NCBI RefSeq assembly: GCF_030316825.1
Contig: NZ_JASZYU010000001.1
Coordinates: forward strand, 2,356,001 to 2,420,000
Direction of reading: 5' to 3'
Origin: Variovorax fucosicus
GTDB taxonomy: Bacteria; Pseudomonadota; Gammaproteobacteria; Burkholderiales; Burkholderiaceae_C
Length of the DNA: 64,000 nt
The translations under genes and the position numbers were made by a program. The notes under the pieces were generated by a model. The model was not told the DNA's origin, ran no database searches, and worked only from the letters and a program-made list of their open reading frames with translations. This document shows positions 1 through 11,768 of this stretch, piece by piece. How positions within the stretch are numbered: the stretch's first letter is position 1; every line of letters starts with the position of its first letter.

Positions 1-268
1 GGGCGTTGGTGAAGGTGCGCCCGATCAGGAACTCCATCGAGAGGTAGTAGACGCGCTTCAGATCCTGCTTGTAGTTGGCGCGCGTGGTGGTCATCCAGCG
101 CTCCACCAGCTGGTCGCGCACGGCCGCCGCGGTGGCGTGCAGCCAGTCGTCCTGGCTGGCGGCGACCGGATCCTTGCCGACCGTGTAGATCAGCTTGTTG
201 GCAACCGCGCGTTTGAAGGCCGCAACGTCGCGGTCGGGGTGGTCATAGGCAAATTCTTCGATCGTCAT
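1..268 (-). CDS. glgP: Glycogen/starch phosphorylase, N-terminal part (runs off left edge)
   Basis: The 89 visible residues start at an ATG at 268 and read like the beginning of the glucan phosphorylase family, with the conserved segment RVYYLSMEFLIGRTF near residue 73. The enzyme removes glucose-1-phosphate from glycogen chain ends using phosphate and pyridoxal phosphate; the catalytic and PLP-binding parts lie outside the window. It is the last gene of a minus-strand glycogen cluster, 64 bases after the glgA stop. The identification rests on the N-terminal motif plus context; only about a tenth of the expected ~820 residues is visible. Confidence 0.9.
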   Translation of the reverse strand, partial: MTIEEFAYDHPDRDVAAFKRAVANKLIYTVGKDPVAASQDDWLHATAAAVRDQLVERWMTTTRANYKQDLKRVYYLSMEFLIGRTFTNA

Positions 269-332
269 GCGATGAGTTCCAGGTCGGATCTGTTTCAATT
301 AAACAAGCAAGCAAGAGCGGGGCCGGCGCGTT

Positions 333-1784
333 TCAGCGCAGGGCCTGCTGGTACATCTCGATGTAGGCCGTCGCCGCTGTGCCCCAATCGGCCGGACGCC
401 GCATGCCGGTGGCGCGCACGCGGCGCCAGTCGGCCGGCCGGGCATGGAGCGCAAAGGCGCGGCGCAGCGCCCGGTGGTAGCCGGCATCGCTGAATTCGTC
501 AAAAGTGAAACCGGTGGCAACACCGTCGGCCATGTCCTCGAGCGTGCTGTCGACCACAGTGTCGGCCAGGCCGCCGACGCGGTGCACCAGCGGCAGGCTG
601 CCGTAGCGCAGCCCGTACATCTGGGTCAGCCCGCAGGGCTCGAACAGCGAGGGCACCAGCGTCACGTCGCTGCCCGCAAAAAGCTGGTGCGCGAGCGGTT
701 CGTTGTATCCGATGGTGACGCTGACCGACTCCGGTGCGGCGGCAGCACGCCGGCGGAACGCGTCTTCCATCCAGCCGTCGCCGCTGCCGAGCAGCGCGAG
801 CTGGCCGCCCTGGGCCACCAGCGTGTCGAGTCCGTCCAGCACCAGCGGCAGGCCTTTCTGCTCGGTGAGCCGGCTCACGATAGTAAACACCGGCGCGTCG
901 GGCGCCACGGCCAGGCCCAGCGCCTGCTGCAGCGCGGCCTTGCAAGTGGCCTTGCCGCCGGGGCGTCGCACGTCGTAGCCGGCCGCGAGAAGCGGGTCGC
1001 TGGCCGGATTCCAGACCGTGTCGTCGACCGCGTTGAGGATGCCGGTCAGCACGCCGCTGCGCCCGCGCAGCAGGCCGTCGAGGCCGAAGCCCTGTTCCGG
1101 TGTCTGGATTTCGCGGGCATAGGTCGGGCTCACCGTGCTGAGCCGGTCGGAAAAATAGAGGCCGGCCTTCATGAACGAAACCTGGCCGTGGAATTCGAGC
1201 CCGTTGAGCTGGAACGCCTCGCCCGGCAGCCCGAGCTCGGTGAAGTTCCAGGGCGCGAACAGGCCCTGGTAGGCCAGGTTGTGGATGGTGAACACGCTGC
1301 GAACGCGGGGCCGGCCGCGCCAGTCGGCAAAGGCCAGGTAGGCCGGCGCCAGACCCGCATGCCAGTCGTGCGCGTGCACGAGTTCTGGTTGCCAATCGGG
1401 GTCGAGCCCCTGCGCCAGCTGGGCCGCGGCCCATCCCAGCAGGGCAAAGCGCTTGTGGCTGTCGCCGTAGGGCTGGCGGTTGGCGTCTTCGTAGGGGTTG
1501 CCTGGGCGGTCGTACAAGCCCGGTGCGTCGATCACGTAGGCCGGCACATCGGCCGCGCCGATGCCGCCCTTCAGGAGACGGGCGCTTTCGCCCCAGGGCG
1601 CCCGCAACTCGGCCACGGGTGCCAGACCCGCCACGCCCGCGACGATCTGCGGAAAGCCCGGCAGCAGCACGCGCACGTCCTGCCCGGCGGCGGCCAACGC
1701 TTGCGGCAGCGCACCGGCGATGTCGGCCAGGCCGCCGGTTTTGAGGAGGGGGAAGATTTCGGCGCTGACCTGGAGAATTCGCAT
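333..1784 (-). CDS. glgA: Glycogen synthase (ADP-glucose type)
   Basis: A 483-aa GT5-family glycogen synthase that adds glucose from ADP-glucose to alpha-1,4-glucan ends. The N-terminal ADP-glucose-binding signature KTGGLAD is at residues 15-21, an HAHDWHAGLAP segment follows in the first Rossmann domain, and the C-terminal domain has the family motif LFEPCGLTQMYGLRYG with the conserved glutamate. I chose the ATG at 1784 because the protein then begins MRILQVSAEIFPL, as homologues do; a TTG at 1796 would add four residues. It begins 13 bases after the glgC stop, so it is probably co-transcribed with it. Length is normal for the family. Confidence 0.95.
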   Translation of the reverse strand: MRILQVSAEIFPLLKTGGLADIAGALPQALAAAGQDVRVLLPGFPQIVAGVAGLAPVAELRAPWGESARLLKGGIGAADVPAYVIDAPGLYDRPGNPYEDANRQPYGDSHKRFALLGWAAAQLAQGLDPDWQPELVHAHDWHAGLAPAYLAFADWRGRPRVRSVFTIHNLAYQGLFAPWNFTELGLPGEAFQLNGLEFHGQVSFMKAGLYFSDRLSTVSPTYAREIQTPEQGFGLDGLLRGRSGVLTGILNAVDDTVWNPASDPLLAAGYDVRRPGGKATCKAALQQALGLAVAPDAPVFTIVSRLTEQKGLPLVLDGLDTLVAQGGQLALLGSGDGWMEDAFRRRAAAAPESVSVTIGYNEPLAHQLFAGSDVTLVPSLFEPCGLTQMYGLRYGSLPLVHRVGGLADTVVDSTLEDMADGVATGFTFDEFSDAGYHRALRRAFALHARPADWRRVRATGMRRPADWGTAATAYIEMYQQALR

Positions 1785-1797
1785 CAGGTGCAGCAAC

Positions 1798-3093
<1,296 letters not shown>

Positions 3094-3163
3094 GGGTTGT
3101 CTCCCGGTCGGTGGTTTTTCTGAAACGGTTGATCAGCGTAGCACCGGCCGTGCCCGTTGGCTG

Positions 3164-5206
3164 CTACGTTCTTGCGACCCACAGGCTCGACGGCGGCACG
3201 GTTGCCTCGTCGCCCAGGGGGCAGGGCGCCGTATTGGGGCTGTCGCTTGCGAGCCGGCGCATCCATCCGCCGGGCGGCAGCGCGAAGCGCACCGGCTCGG
3301 GCTGGGCGTTGACCAGCACCAGCCAGCCCGGCGCCGGCGCGGGGGCTTCGAACAGGATCGCGAGCGCCCGGCTGTCGCCGCGCTGCCAGTCGTCGGGGAG
3401 GAGGTCGTGGCCTTCTGGCGTGCGCCAGCGCAGCACCGGATCGCCCGCGACGGGGGTCGCCGGCCACCAGTGCCCGCTGCGCAGGGGTTCGGCCTCGCGC
3501 CGCAGTGCCAGCACGCGCCGCACGAACTCGGTGAGGCTGCCATCGGCCCGGATCCAGTCGAGCCAGGTCAGCGGGCCGTCCTGGCAGTAGGCGTTGTTGT
3601 TGCCCTGCTGGGTCTGGCCGATCTCGTTGCCGGCCAGCAGCATGGGCGTGCCCTGCGAGAGCAGCAGCGTGGCCAGCAACGCGCGCTGCAGCTTGCCGCG
3701 CTCGGCCAGCACGCCAGCGTCGTAGGTCTCGCCCTCTGCGCCGCAGTTGCGGCTGAAATTCCGGCTGGTGCCGTCCCGGTTGTGTTCGCCGTTGGCCTCG
3801 TTGTGCTTGTCGTTGTACGAGACCAGGTCGCGCAAGGTGAAGCCGTCGTGGGCGGTGATGAAATTGACGCTCGCGGTCGGCGCCCGGCCATCGTGCTGAA
3901 AGCGGTCGCTCGATGCGGTGAAGCGCCGCGCGAATTCGCCGCGGTCGACGCCGCCATGCTGCAGCCAGAACGCGCGCAGCGTGTCGCGGTAACGGTCGTT
4001 CCATTCGAGCCAGCCCGGCGGAAACTCGCCGACCCGCCAGCCGCCCGTGCCGATGTCCCAGGGCTCGGCGATCCAGAGCGCATTGGCCAGCACCGGGTCT
4101 TGTGCCGCCGTCGCGAAAAACGGGGCGCGCGGGTCGAACGCGCCACCCTGCCGGCGCGCCAGCACGGTTGCCAGGTCGAAGCGGAAGCCGTCGACGCCGA
4201 GCGCGGTGACCCAGTGGCGCAGACTGTCCATCGCCAACTGCACCACGCGCGGCTGGCTGAAGTCGAGGCAGTTGCCGCAGCCGGTCCAGTTTTCATACAG
4301 GGCACGGTCGTCGGGGCGCAGGTGGTAGTAGAGCGCGTTGTCGATGCCGCGCATCGAGAGCGTGGGGCCGAGCTCGTCGGTTTCGGCGCTGTGGTTGTAG
4401 ACCACGTCGATCACGAGTTCCATGCCGCGCGCATGGATCGCATCGGCCATCGCGCGGAATTCGCCGGCGGGCGTGGTGCCGGGCCGGCCGCTCCAGTAGC
4501 GCGCCTCGGGCGCGAACCAGCCGATGGTGGTGTAGCCCCAGTAGTTGGAGAGGCCCGTCTTCAGCAGCCGCTCTTCGTCGGCGCGGTGCTGTACCGGCAG
4601 CAGGCTCAGCGTGGTGACGCCGAGGCTCTGCAGGTGATCGAGCACTGCCGGTTCGGCGAGACCGGCGAAGCTGCCTTGGAGTTCGGGCGGCACCGCGGGA
4701 TGCAGCCGAGTCTGGCCGCGCACATGCAGTTCGTAGAGCACGCGATCGCGCGGGTCGACGCGCGTGCGCAAAGGCGCCACGGGCGGCAGCGGCGCGGCTA
4801 TGCGGGCCTTGAGCGCCACCGCGCCGTTGTCGCGCCGGTCGGGTCGGTCGGGCTGCTTCGGGTCATGGCCCTGAAAGATATCGCTGCCGTCGTAGCGGCC
4901 GACGATCTCGCGCGCATAGGGGTCCAGCACCAGCTTGGCCGGGTTGTACCGATGGCCCTCGTGCGGCGCCCAGGGGCCGTGCACGCGAAAGCCGTACACC
5001 AGGCCGGGCCGCCCGTTCGGCAACTGGCCGTGCCAGACGCCGTCGGTGCAGGCGGGCAGTTTCAGGCGCTGTTGCTCGTTTTGGCCGGTGCTGTCAAACA
5101 GGCACAACTCAACCGCGGTGGCGTTCGGTGCGACCAGCGCGAAATTGGTGCCGTCGGGGCCGGGGGTGGCGCCCAGGGGGCTGGGCCAGCCGGTTCTGAG
5201 GGACAT
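3164..5206 (-). CDS. glgX: Glycogen debranching enzyme (isoamylase type)
   Basis: A 680-aa GH13 enzyme that hydrolyses alpha-1,6 branches of phosphorylase-trimmed glycogen. An N-terminal CBM48-like domain (SPLGATPGPDGTNFALVAPN) is followed by the barrel with its catalytic segments: aspartate in GFRFDLATVLA, glutamate in IAEPWDIG and the stabilising aspartate in FITAHDGFTLRDL. I chose the ATG at 5206, beginning MSLRTGWPSPLG, because about 75 further residues readable upstream are the out-of-frame end of glgB. It starts 8 bases after the glgB stop, so the two are surely co-transcribed. A 7-bp inverted repeat (3137-3143 and 3162-3168) overlaps its stop but lacks a U-tract. Confidence 0.93.
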   Translation of the reverse strand: MSLRTGWPSPLGATPGPDGTNFALVAPNATAVELCLFDSTGQNEQQRLKLPACTDGVWHGQLPNGRPGLVYGFRVHGPWAPHEGHRYNPAKLVLDPYAREIVGRYDGSDIFQGHDPKQPDRPDRRDNGAVALKARIAAPLPPVAPLRTRVDPRDRVLYELHVRGQTRLHPAVPPELQGSFAGLAEPAVLDHLQSLGVTTLSLLPVQHRADEERLLKTGLSNYWGYTTIGWFAPEARYWSGRPGTTPAGEFRAMADAIHARGMELVIDVVYNHSAETDELGPTLSMRGIDNALYYHLRPDDRALYENWTGCGNCLDFSQPRVVQLAMDSLRHWVTALGVDGFRFDLATVLARRQGGAFDPRAPFFATAAQDPVLANALWIAEPWDIGTGGWRVGEFPPGWLEWNDRYRDTLRAFWLQHGGVDRGEFARRFTASSDRFQHDGRAPTASVNFITAHDGFTLRDLVSYNDKHNEANGEHNRDGTSRNFSRNCGAEGETYDAGVLAERGKLQRALLATLLLSQGTPMLLAGNEIGQTQQGNNNAYCQDGPLTWLDWIRADGSLTEFVRRVLALRREAEPLRSGHWWPATPVAGDPVLRWRTPEGHDLLPDDWQRGDSRALAILFEAPAPAPGWLVLVNAQPEPVRFALPPGGWMRRLASDSPNTAPCPLGDEATVPPSSLWVART

Positions 5207-5214
5207 GGGTTGCT

Positions 5215-7383
5215 TCAGGCCAGGATCCACATCACGGTGCCCAGAGGCGGCACGTTGATGACCACCGATTGAGGCTGCCCGTGGTGGGCGACACCTTCGG
5301 TCGCGACCACGCCATTGCCGACGCCGCTGCCGCCATAGACGTCGTTGTCGGTGTTGATGATCTCCCGGTAGGCCCCGGCGGCCGGTACGCCGAGCCGGTA
5401 GCCGTGCCGCACCATCGGCGTGAAGTTGCACACCGCGACCACGAACGATCCGTCGCGGGCCCGGCGAATGAAGGCGAACACCGACTGGTTCACGTCGTCA
5501 TGCACGATCCACTCGAAGCCCGCGCCTTCGCAGTCGAGCTCGTGCAGCGCCGGGAAATGGCGGTACACATTGTTGAGGTCGCGTACCAGGCGGCGCATGC
5601 CCTGGTGCGGCGCGTGGGCCAGCAGGTGCCAGTCGAGGCTGCGGTCGGCATTCCATTCGGCGACCTGGGCGAACTCGCCGCCCATGAACAGCAGCTTCTT
5701 GCCGGGATAGGCCCACATGTAGCCGTACAGGTTGCGCAGGCCGGCGAACTTCTGCCACTCGTCGCCGGGCATGCGGCCGATCATCGAGCCCTTGCCGTGC
5801 ACCACCTCGTCGTGGGAGAACGGAAGCACGAAGTTCTCGCTGTGCGCGTACATCAGGCCGAAAGTGATCTTCTGGTGATGGTGCTTGCGGTGCAGGGGGT
5901 CGATGCCGGCGTAGGCCAGCGTGTCGTTCATCCAGCCCATGTTCCATTTGTAGTGGAACCCGAGGCCACCGTCCTCGGGCGGCCTGGTCACGCCGGGGAA
6001 GCTGGTCGACTCTTCGGCGATCGTCATCGCGCCGGGCCGCTCGACACCGACCACGCGGTTCATGCGGCGCAGGAAGTCGATCGCTTCGAGGTTCTCGCGC
6101 CCGCCCTGCGCATTGGGCACCCATTCACCGGGCTCGCGGCTGTAGTCGCGGTAGAGCATCGAGGCAACGGCGTCCACGCGCAGGCCGTCGATGCCATAGC
6201 GCTCCAGCCAGTAGAGCGCGTTGCCGACCAGGTAGTTGCGCACCTCGACCCGGGCGTAGTTGAAGATCAGCGTCTGCCAGTCGTTGTGGAAGCCCTCGCG
6301 CGGGTCGGCGTACTCGTACAGCGCAGTGCCGTCGAACCGGCCGAGCCCGTGCGCGTCGGTCGGAAAGTGGGCCGGCACCCAGTCGAGGATCACGCCGAGC
6401 CCGGCCGCGTGCGCGGTTTCGACGAAGTGGCGGAAGTCGCCCGGCGTGCCGAAGCGCGAGGTCGGCGCATACATGCCCACCGGCTGGTAGCCCCAGGAGC
6501 CGTCGAACGGGTGCTCGCTCACCGGCAGCAACTCGATGTGGGTGAAGCCCATGTCGCGCGCATAGGGCACCAGCGTGTCGGCCAGTTCGCGGTAGTCGAG
6601 CCAGTCGTGCCCGTGGTTCTTCCGGCGCCAGGAGCCAAGATGCACCTCGTAGATGCTGAGCGGCGCGTGGCGGCTGTTGGCGGCCGCCCGGTCCGGCGGC
6701 ACGGAGGCCATGGCCGGAAGCGGCTGCACCACGCTTGCCGTGGCGGGCCGCAGTTGCGCCGAGAAGCCGAACGGGTCGGACTTGCGCAACACCTCGCCGT
6801 GCGCCGAGAGGATCTCGAACTGGTAGAGGTCACCCGGCGCCAGGTGCGGAGCAAAGATCTCCCACACGCCGCATTCGCGCCGCAGCCGCATCATGTGACG
6901 CCGGCCGTCCCAGTTGTTGAAATTGCCGACCACCGACACGCGCCGCGCGTTCGGTGCCCAGACTGCGAAGGCCACGCCCCGCACATGGTCGATTTCGCGC
7001 AGGTGCGCGCCGAGCTGCTCGAAGGGCCGCAGGTGGGTGCCCTCGGCCAGCAGCCAGACGTCCATCTCGCCGAGCACGGGCGGGAAGCGGTAGGGGTCGT
7101 CGATCTCGGAACTGTGATGCTCCCAGTCGACGCGCAGCCGGTAGCCCAGGCGCGCCGGCTTCTCGGGCACCAAGCCGGCGAACAGGTCGGTGCCCGGCAC
7201 GCGTTCCAGGATGGCCAGCGGCCAGCCCGAGCCCCCATGCATCACCGCCACGGCCTGCGCGCCCGGCAGCAGCACCCGCACCTCGAGGCCGTCCGCGGTC
7301 TCGTGCGGCCCCAGCACGGAAAAGGGGTCGCCATGTTCGGCGCGCATCAGCGCCTGGATTTCGGAGTCGGGCAGCGTTGACAT
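5215..7383 (-). CDS. glgB: 1,4-alpha-glucan branching enzyme
   Basis: A 722-aa GH13 branching enzyme that cuts alpha-1,4 chains and re-attaches them as alpha-1,6 branches. After two N-terminal carbohydrate-binding-like regions (the second with [19 protein letters not shown]) comes the catalytic barrel: nucleophile aspartate in [16 protein letters not shown], acid/base glutamate in [13 protein letters not shown] and aspartate in [15 protein letters not shown]. The frame stays open for about 950 codons upstream, but that part is antisense to leuS; the ATG at 7383 ([13 protein letters not shown]) gives a normal family length, and an in-frame ATG near 7438 is possible. It is the first gene of the glycogen cluster, divergent from leuS across 144 bases. 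Confidence 0.95.
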   Translation of the reverse strand: MSTLPDSEIQALMRAEHGDPFSVLGPHETADGLEVRVLLPGAQAVAVMHGGSGWPLAILERVPGTDLFAGLVPEKPARLGYRLRVDWEHHSSEIDDPYRFPPVLGEMDVWLLAEGTHLRPFEQLGAHLREIDHVRGVAFAVWAPNARRVSVVGNFNNWDGRRHMMRLRRECGVWEIFAPHLAPGDLYQFEILSAHGEVLRKSDPFGFSAQLRPATASVVQPLPAMASVPPDRAAANSRHAPLSIYEVHLGSWRRKNHGHDWLDYRELADTLVPYARDMGFTHIELLPVSEHPFDGSWGYQPVGMYAPTSRFGTPGDFRHFVETAHAAGLGVILDWVPAHFPTDAHGLGRFDGTALYEYADPREGFHNDWQTLIFNYARVEVRNYLVGNALYWLERYGIDGLRVDAVASMLYRDYSREPGEWVPNAQGGRENLEAIDFLRRMNRVVGVERPGAMTIAEESTSFPGVTRPPEDGGLGFHYKWNMGWMNDTLAYAGIDPLHRKHHHQKITFGLMYAHSENFVLPFSHDEVVHGKGSMIGRMPGDEWQKFAGLRNLYGYMWAYPGKKLLFMGGEFAQVAEWNADRSLDWHLLAHAPHQGMRRLVRDLNNVYRHFPALHELDCEGAGFEWIVHDDVNQSVFAFIRRARDGSFVVAVCNFTPMVRHGYRLGVPAAGAYREIINTDNDVYGGSGVGNGVVATEGVAHHGQPQSVVINVPPLGTVMWILA

Positions 7384-7527
7384 GGGCAGGCTCGGCAGAA
7401 ACTTCCGCAATCGGGGGGAGGGAAGCTCCCATGATGGCATGCGAAAACCAAGCCTGACCCGATGGAGCGCGTCCAGCCGCGATAATCCTCCCTCCCCGGC
7501 CACCCGGCGCGGGCCTTTGCGAACGCC

Positions 7528-10170
7528 ATGAACCCCAGCTACACCCCCAGCGACGTCGAGTCGGCCGCCCAGGCCGACTGGCGTGCCGCAGACGCCTATC
7601 GCGTGACCGAAGACGCGGGCAGGAAGAAGTACTACGCCTGCTCGATGCTGCCCTACCCCAGCGGCCGGCTGCACATGGGCCATGTGCGCAACTACACCAT
7701 CAACGACATGCTCACGCGCTACCTGCGCATGAGCGGCTACAACGTGCTGATGCCGATGGGCTGGGACGCTTTCGGCCTGCCGGCCGAAAACGCGGCGCTC
7801 AAGAACGGCGTGCCGCCGGCCAAGTGGACGTACGAGAACATCGCCACCATGAAGGGCCAGCTGCAGGCCATGGGCCTGGCGATCGACTGGAGCCGCGAGA
7901 TCGCCACCTGCGACCCGGCCTACTACAAGTGGAACCAGTGGCTGTTCCTGAAGATGCTCGAAAAGGGCATCGCCTACCGCAAGACCCAGGTCGTCAACTG
8001 GGATCCGGTCGACCAGACCGTGCTGGCCAACGAGCAGGTGATCGATGGCAAGGGCTGGCGCACTGGCGCCACGGTCGAGCGGCGCGAGATTCCCGGCTAC
8101 TACCTCAAGATCAGCGACTACGCCGAAGAATTGCTCGACCACACCCAGCACAAGCTGCCGGGCTGGCCCGAGCGCGTGAAGCTGATGCAGGAGAACTGGA
8201 TCGGTAAATCGAGCGGTGTGCGCTTCGCGTTTCCGCACGACATCAAGGACGCCAGCGGCGCCCTGATCCAGGACGGCCGCATGTACGTGTTCACCACGCG
8301 CGCCGACACGATCATGGGCGTGACCTTCTGCGCCGTCGCGCCCGAGCATCCGCTCGCCCTGCACGCGGCCCGGAGCAACCCCAAGGTCGCCGCCTTCATC
8401 GAAGAGTGCAAGAGCGGCGGCACCACCGAGGCCGAACTCGCCACGCAGGAAAAAAAGGGCGTGCCCACGGGCCTCTTCGTGCAGCACCCGATCACCGACG
8501 AGCCGATCCCGGTCTGGGTCGGCAACTATGTGCTGATCGGCTACGGCGACGGCGCCGTGATGGGCGTGCCTGCGCACGACGAGCGGGACTTCGCGTTCGC
8601 CAACAAGTACGGCATCGAGATCATCCAGGTGGTGCTGGTCGACGATGCGCCGCGCTTCGACTATCACAAGTGGCAGGACTGGTACGGCCTGAAAGACGAG
8701 TCCGGGCGCAGCGTGACCATCAATTCCGATGTGTTCAGCGGCATGCGCCACCAGGAAGCCGTGAACGCGGTGGCCCATGCGCTGCAACTCAAGGGCCTGG
8801 GCGACAAGCAGGTCACCTGGCGCCTGCGCGACTGGGGTGTGAGCCGCCAGCGCTACTGGGGCACGCCGATCCCGATCATCCATTGCGACGAACACGGCGC
8901 CGTGCCGGTGCCCGAGAAGGACTTGCCGGTCGTGCTGCCGACCGACTGCGTGCCCGACGGTTCGGGCAACCCGCTCAACAAGCACGAAGGTTTTCACGCC
9001 GGCGTGGTCTGCCCGGTATGCGGCAAGCCCGCGCGGCGCGAGACCGACACCATGGACACCTTCGTGGATTCGTCGTGGTACTTCATGCGCTACTGCGATC
9101 CGCAGAGCACCAATGCGATGGTCGACGGCGGCGCGAAGTACTGGATGGCGATGGACCAGTACATCGGCGGCATCGAGCATGCAATCCTGCATTTGCTGTA
9201 CGCCCGTTTCTGGACCAAGGTGATGCGCGACCTCGGCCTGGTCACCGTCGACGAGCCCTTCAGCAAGCTGCTGACGCAGGGCATGGTGCTCAACCACATC
9301 TACTACCGGCGCGGCGACAAGGGCGGCAAGGAGTATTTCCCGCCGGCCGAGGTGACGCCGGTGCTCGATGCGCAGGGCCGCATCGCCGGCGGCACGCTGG
9401 CCGACGGCAGCACGGTCGAATACGGCGGCGTCGGCAAGATGGGCAAGACCGAGCGCAACGGCGTCGACCCCCAGGATCTGATCGAGAAGTACGGCGCCGA
9501 CACCGCCCGGCTCTACACCATGTTCACCGCGCCGCCCGAGGCCACGCTCGAGTGGAACGATGCGGCGGTCGAAGGCAGTTACCGGTTCCTGCGCCGCGTG
9601 TGGAATTTCGGCGTCGCCATGAAGAGCATGGTGGTGCCGGCCGGCGGGGCGCCGGTTTTCGGCGCCAGCGCCAAGGCGCTGCGGCACGAGGTGCACACGG
9701 TGCTGCGCCAGATCGACTACGACTACCAGCGCATGCAATACAACACGGTGGTGTCGGGCGCGATGAAGCTGCTCAACGCGGTCGAGGGCTTCAAGGCCCA
9801 GCCCGGCAACGTGGGCGATGCGGCCGCCGTGCGTGAGGGTTTCGGCATCCTGCTGCGCTGCCTCTATCCCGCCACGCCGCATATCGCGCACCAGCTCTGG
9901 CAGCAGCTTGGCTACGACGTCGACCACGGTGCCTTGCTCGACGCGGCCTGGCCACTGGTCGACGCCGCGGCCCTCGAGCAGGACGAGATCGAACTCATGC
10001 TGCAGGTCAACGGCAAGCTGCGCGGCGCCGTGCGCGTGCCCTCGGGCGCTTCGAAGCAGGAGATCGAAAAGATGGCGCTGGCCAGCGAAGATTTCGTCAA
10101 GTTCGCGCCCGGCGCGGTGCCCAAGCGCGTGATCGTGGTGCCGGGCCGGCTTGTCAACGTGGTGGTGTGA
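7528..10170 (+). CDS. leuS: Leucyl-tRNA synthetase
   Basis: An 880-aa class Ia aminoacyl-tRNA synthetase charging tRNA-Leu. The HIGH motif appears as HMGH at residues 49-52 inside [19 protein letters not shown], a CP1 editing domain lies around residues 220-420 ([11 protein letters not shown]), and a zinc-like insertion with CPVCGK is near residue 496. The second signature is KMGKT at 637-641 instead of KMSKS; both lysines remain but the first serine is glycine. A GATAAT hexamer at 7481-7486 could be its -10 element, leaving a leader of about 35 bases. The stop overlaps the lptE start. Confidence 0.97.
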   Translation: MNPSYTPSDVESAAQADWRAADAYRVTEDAGRKKYYACSMLPYPSGRLHMGHVRNYTINDMLTRYLRMSGYNVLMPMGWDAFGLPAENAALKNGVPPAKWTYENIATMKGQLQAMGLAIDWSREIATCDPAYYKWNQWLFLKMLEKGIAYRKTQVVNWDPVDQTVLANEQVIDGKGWRTGATVERREIPGYYLKISDYAEELLDHTQHKLPGWPERVKLMQENWIGKSSGVRFAFPHDIKDASGALIQDGRMYVFTTRADTIMGVTFCAVAPEHPLALHAARSNPKVAAFIEECKSGGTTEAELATQEKKGVPTGLFVQHPITDEPIPVWVGNYVLIGYGDGAVMGVPAHDERDFAFANKYGIEIIQVVLVDDAPRFDYHKWQDWYGLKDESGRSVTINSDVFSGMRHQEAVNAVAHALQLKGLGDKQVTWRLRDWGVSRQRYWGTPIPIIHCDEHGAVPVPEKDLPVVLPTDCVPDGSGNPLNKHEGFHAGVVCPVCGKPARRETDTMDTFVDSSWYFMRYCDPQSTNAMVDGGAKYWMAMDQYIGGIEHAILHLLYARFWTKVMRDLGLVTVDEPFSKLLTQGMVLNHIYYRRGDKGGKEYFPPAEVTPVLDAQGRIAGGTLADGSTVEYGGVGKMGKTERNGVDPQDLIEKYGADTARLYTMFTAPPEATLEWNDAAVEGSYRFLRRVWNFGVAMKSMVVPAGGAPVFGASAKALRHEVHTVLRQIDYDYQRMQYNTVVSGAMKLLNAVEGFKAQPGNVGDAAAVREGFGILLRCLYPATPHIAHQLWQQLGYDVDHGALLDAAWPLVDAAALEQDEIELMLQVNGKLRGAVRVPSGASKQEIEKMALASEDFVKFAPGAVPKRVIVVPGRLVNVVV

Positions 10171-10679
10171 TGCGCATGAACTCTTCTTCTTTTCTTGCTC
10201 GCCGCACCCTGCTGGTGGCTGGTGCGCTGACACTGGCCGGTTGCGGCTTCGAGCTGCGTAAGGCGCCGGTGTTTGCCTTCAAGAGCATCGCAGTCAACGG
10301 CGGTACGGTCGTCGTCAATCTCCTGCGGCGCAACCTGCAGGCGGCGGGCACCGTGATCGTGGTGCCGGCGAACGAAGTGCAGACGGCAGAGGTGGTATTC
10401 GACATGCTGGGCGAGGATCGGGGCCAGCGCGTGGTGTCGACCAATTCGGCCGGCCAGGTGCGCGAGCTCGAACTGCAGCTGACGGTGCGCTTCCGCCTGC
10501 GGACACAGGCCGGCAAGGAGCTCATCAGTGCCGGCGAGATCCAGCAGCGGCGCGACATCACCTACAACGAGACCAACGCGCTCGCCAAAGAGGGCGAGCA
10601 GCAACTGCTGTACCGCGACATGCAGGGCGACATCGTCCAGCAGATCATGCGACAGCTCGCGGCGGTCAAGGCGCTTTAG
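10170..10679 (+). CDS. lptE: LPS-assembly outer-membrane lipoprotein LptE
   Basis: A 169-aa lipoprotein that plugs and stabilises the LptD barrel and helps deliver lipopolysaccharide to the outer leaflet. The N-terminus has arginines, a hydrophobic stretch and a lipobox LTLAGC with the modified cysteine near residue 25, followed by GFELRKAP, typical of LptE. The start is ambiguous: GTG at 10167, ATG at 10170 (overlapping the leuS stop as TGATG) or ATG at 10176 all keep the signal peptide intact. It lies between leuS and holA, the usual place for lptE in proteobacteria, and is probably translationally coupled to leuS. Confidence 0.9.
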   Translation: MRMNSSSFLARRTLLVAGALTLAGCGFELRKAPVFAFKSIAVNGGTVVVNLLRRNLQAAGTVIVVPANEVQTAEVVFDMLGEDRGQRVVSTNSAGQVRELELQLTVRFRLRTQAGKELISAGEIQQRRDITYNETNALAKEGEQQLLYRDMQGDIVQQIMRQLAAVKAL

Positions 10680-10691
10680 GGCGGCCCACGC

Positions 10692-11768
10692 ATGCAGCTC
10701 GCCGCAGCGCAACTCGCCGCCCACCTGCAGAAGGGCTTGCGTCCGCTCTACGCGGTGCACGGCGACGAGCCGCTGCTGGCGCAGGAAGCGGTCGATGCCA
10801 TCCGCACCGTTGCGCGCACGCAGGGCTATACCGAGCGCAGTTCGTACACCGTGGCCGGCGCGCACTTCGACTGGAGCGCGGTGCTGGCGGCCGGCGGCTC
10901 GCTGAGCCTGTTCGCCGACAAGCAGATCGTCGAGATCCGCATTCCCTCGGGCAAGCCCGGCAAGGACGGCAGTGTCGCGCTGCAGCAGCTCGCGCAGGCG
11001 GCCGAGGGCAACGACAGCACGCTCCTGCTGGTGCTGCTGCCCCGGCTCGACAAGATGACGCGCACCGGCGCCTGGTTCACCGCGCTCGAGTCGCATGGCG
11101 TCACGCTGCAGGTGGATCCGATCGAACGCGCCGCGTTGCCGCAGTGGATCGCCCAGCGGCTCGGGTTGCAGGGGCAGCGCGTGCGGGCTGGGGAAGAAGG
11201 CCAGCGCACCTTGCAGTTCTTTGCGGATCGCGTCGAGGGCAACCTGCTCGCCGCACACCAGGAGATCCAGAAGCTCGCGCTGCTGCACCCGGCCGGCGAG
11301 CTGACGTGGGAGCAGGTCGAAAGCGCGGTGCACAACGTCGCGCGCTACGACGTGTTCAAGCTCGGCGAGGCGGTGCTGGCCGGCAACCCGCAGCGCGTGG
11401 CGCGCATGCTCGAAGGGCTGCAGGCCGAGGGCGAGGCCGAAGTGCTGGTGCACTACACGCTGGCCGAAGACATCCGCGCCCTCAAGCGCGTGAAGGACGC
11501 GATGGCGGCCGGCCGGCCATTGCCCATGGCGCTGCGCGAGAACCGCATCTGGGGCAACAAGGAGCGTGCCTTCGAGCGCGTGCTGCCGCGCCTTGACGAC
11601 CGCATGCTCGCGCGCCTGCTGCGTTCCGCGCATGTGGTCGACGGCATCGTCAAGGGCCTGAAGCAGCCGGACTGGCCGGCCAATGGCTGGCAGGCGCTGC
11701 AGCGGCTGGCGCTGATGCTGTGCCGCGCCTGCATGGCCGCCCCTGAGAGTGGGAAAATGCGCGCATGA
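10692..11768 (+). CDS. holA: DNA polymerase III, delta subunit
   Basis: A 358-aa clamp-loader subunit that opens the beta sliding clamp at the replication fork. The N-terminal part has the family segment [20 protein letters not shown] near residues 18-37 and later [17 protein letters not shown]; the middle has [16 protein letters not shown], typical of delta. As expected for delta, no functional Walker A is seen. It starts 12 bases after lptE and its stop overlaps the proA ATG by four bases, continuing the leuS-lptE-holA cluster. Confidence 0.93.
   Translation: MQLAAAQLAAHLQKGLRPLYAVHGDEPLLAQEAVDAIRTVARTQGYTERSSYTVAGAHFDWSAVLAAGGSLSLFADKQIVEIRIPSGKPGKDGSVALQQLAQAAEGNDSTLLLVLLPRLDKMTRTGAWFTALESHGVTLQVDPIERAALPQWIAQRLGLQGQRVRAGEEGQRTLQFFADRVEGNLLAAHQEIQKLALLHPAGELTWEQVESAVHNVARYDVFKLGEAVLAGNPQRVARMLEGLQAEGEAEVLVHYTLAEDIRALKRVKDAMAAGRPLPMALRENRIWGNKERAFERVLPRLDDRMLARLLRSAHVVDGIVKGLKQPDWPANGWQALQRLALMLCRACMAAPESGKMRA
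11753..11758 (+). promoter_or_regulatory. Possible -10 element for a leaderless proA mRNA
   Basis: GAAAAT lies at the end of holA with exactly six bases between it and the proA ATG at 11765. A start of transcription at the normal distance would fall on the A of the start codon. No convincing -35 hexamer is visible, so support comes mainly from the same spacing at argS, benE, the DUF2214 gene and the THUMP methyltransferase gene. Confidence 0.35.

Noticed and set aside
1785..1796. TTG start for glgA at 1796.
   Set aside because: The ATG at 1784 gives the family-standard MRILQVSAE start.
3137..3168. Inverted repeat at the glgX stop as a terminator.
   Set aside because: There are only 7 bp arms with an 18-base loop and no U-tract, and glgC follows closely in the same direction.
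5269..7380. A 703-codon plus-strand frame opposite glgB.
   Set aside because: It has no recognisable domains and lies entirely over a well-supported catalytic gene.
5215..10233. A 1672-codon open frame on the minus strand spanning leuS and glgB.
   Set aside because: The first ~950 codons are antisense to leuS and have no family features; the real glgB start is at 7383. Long antisense frames are expected at this GC.
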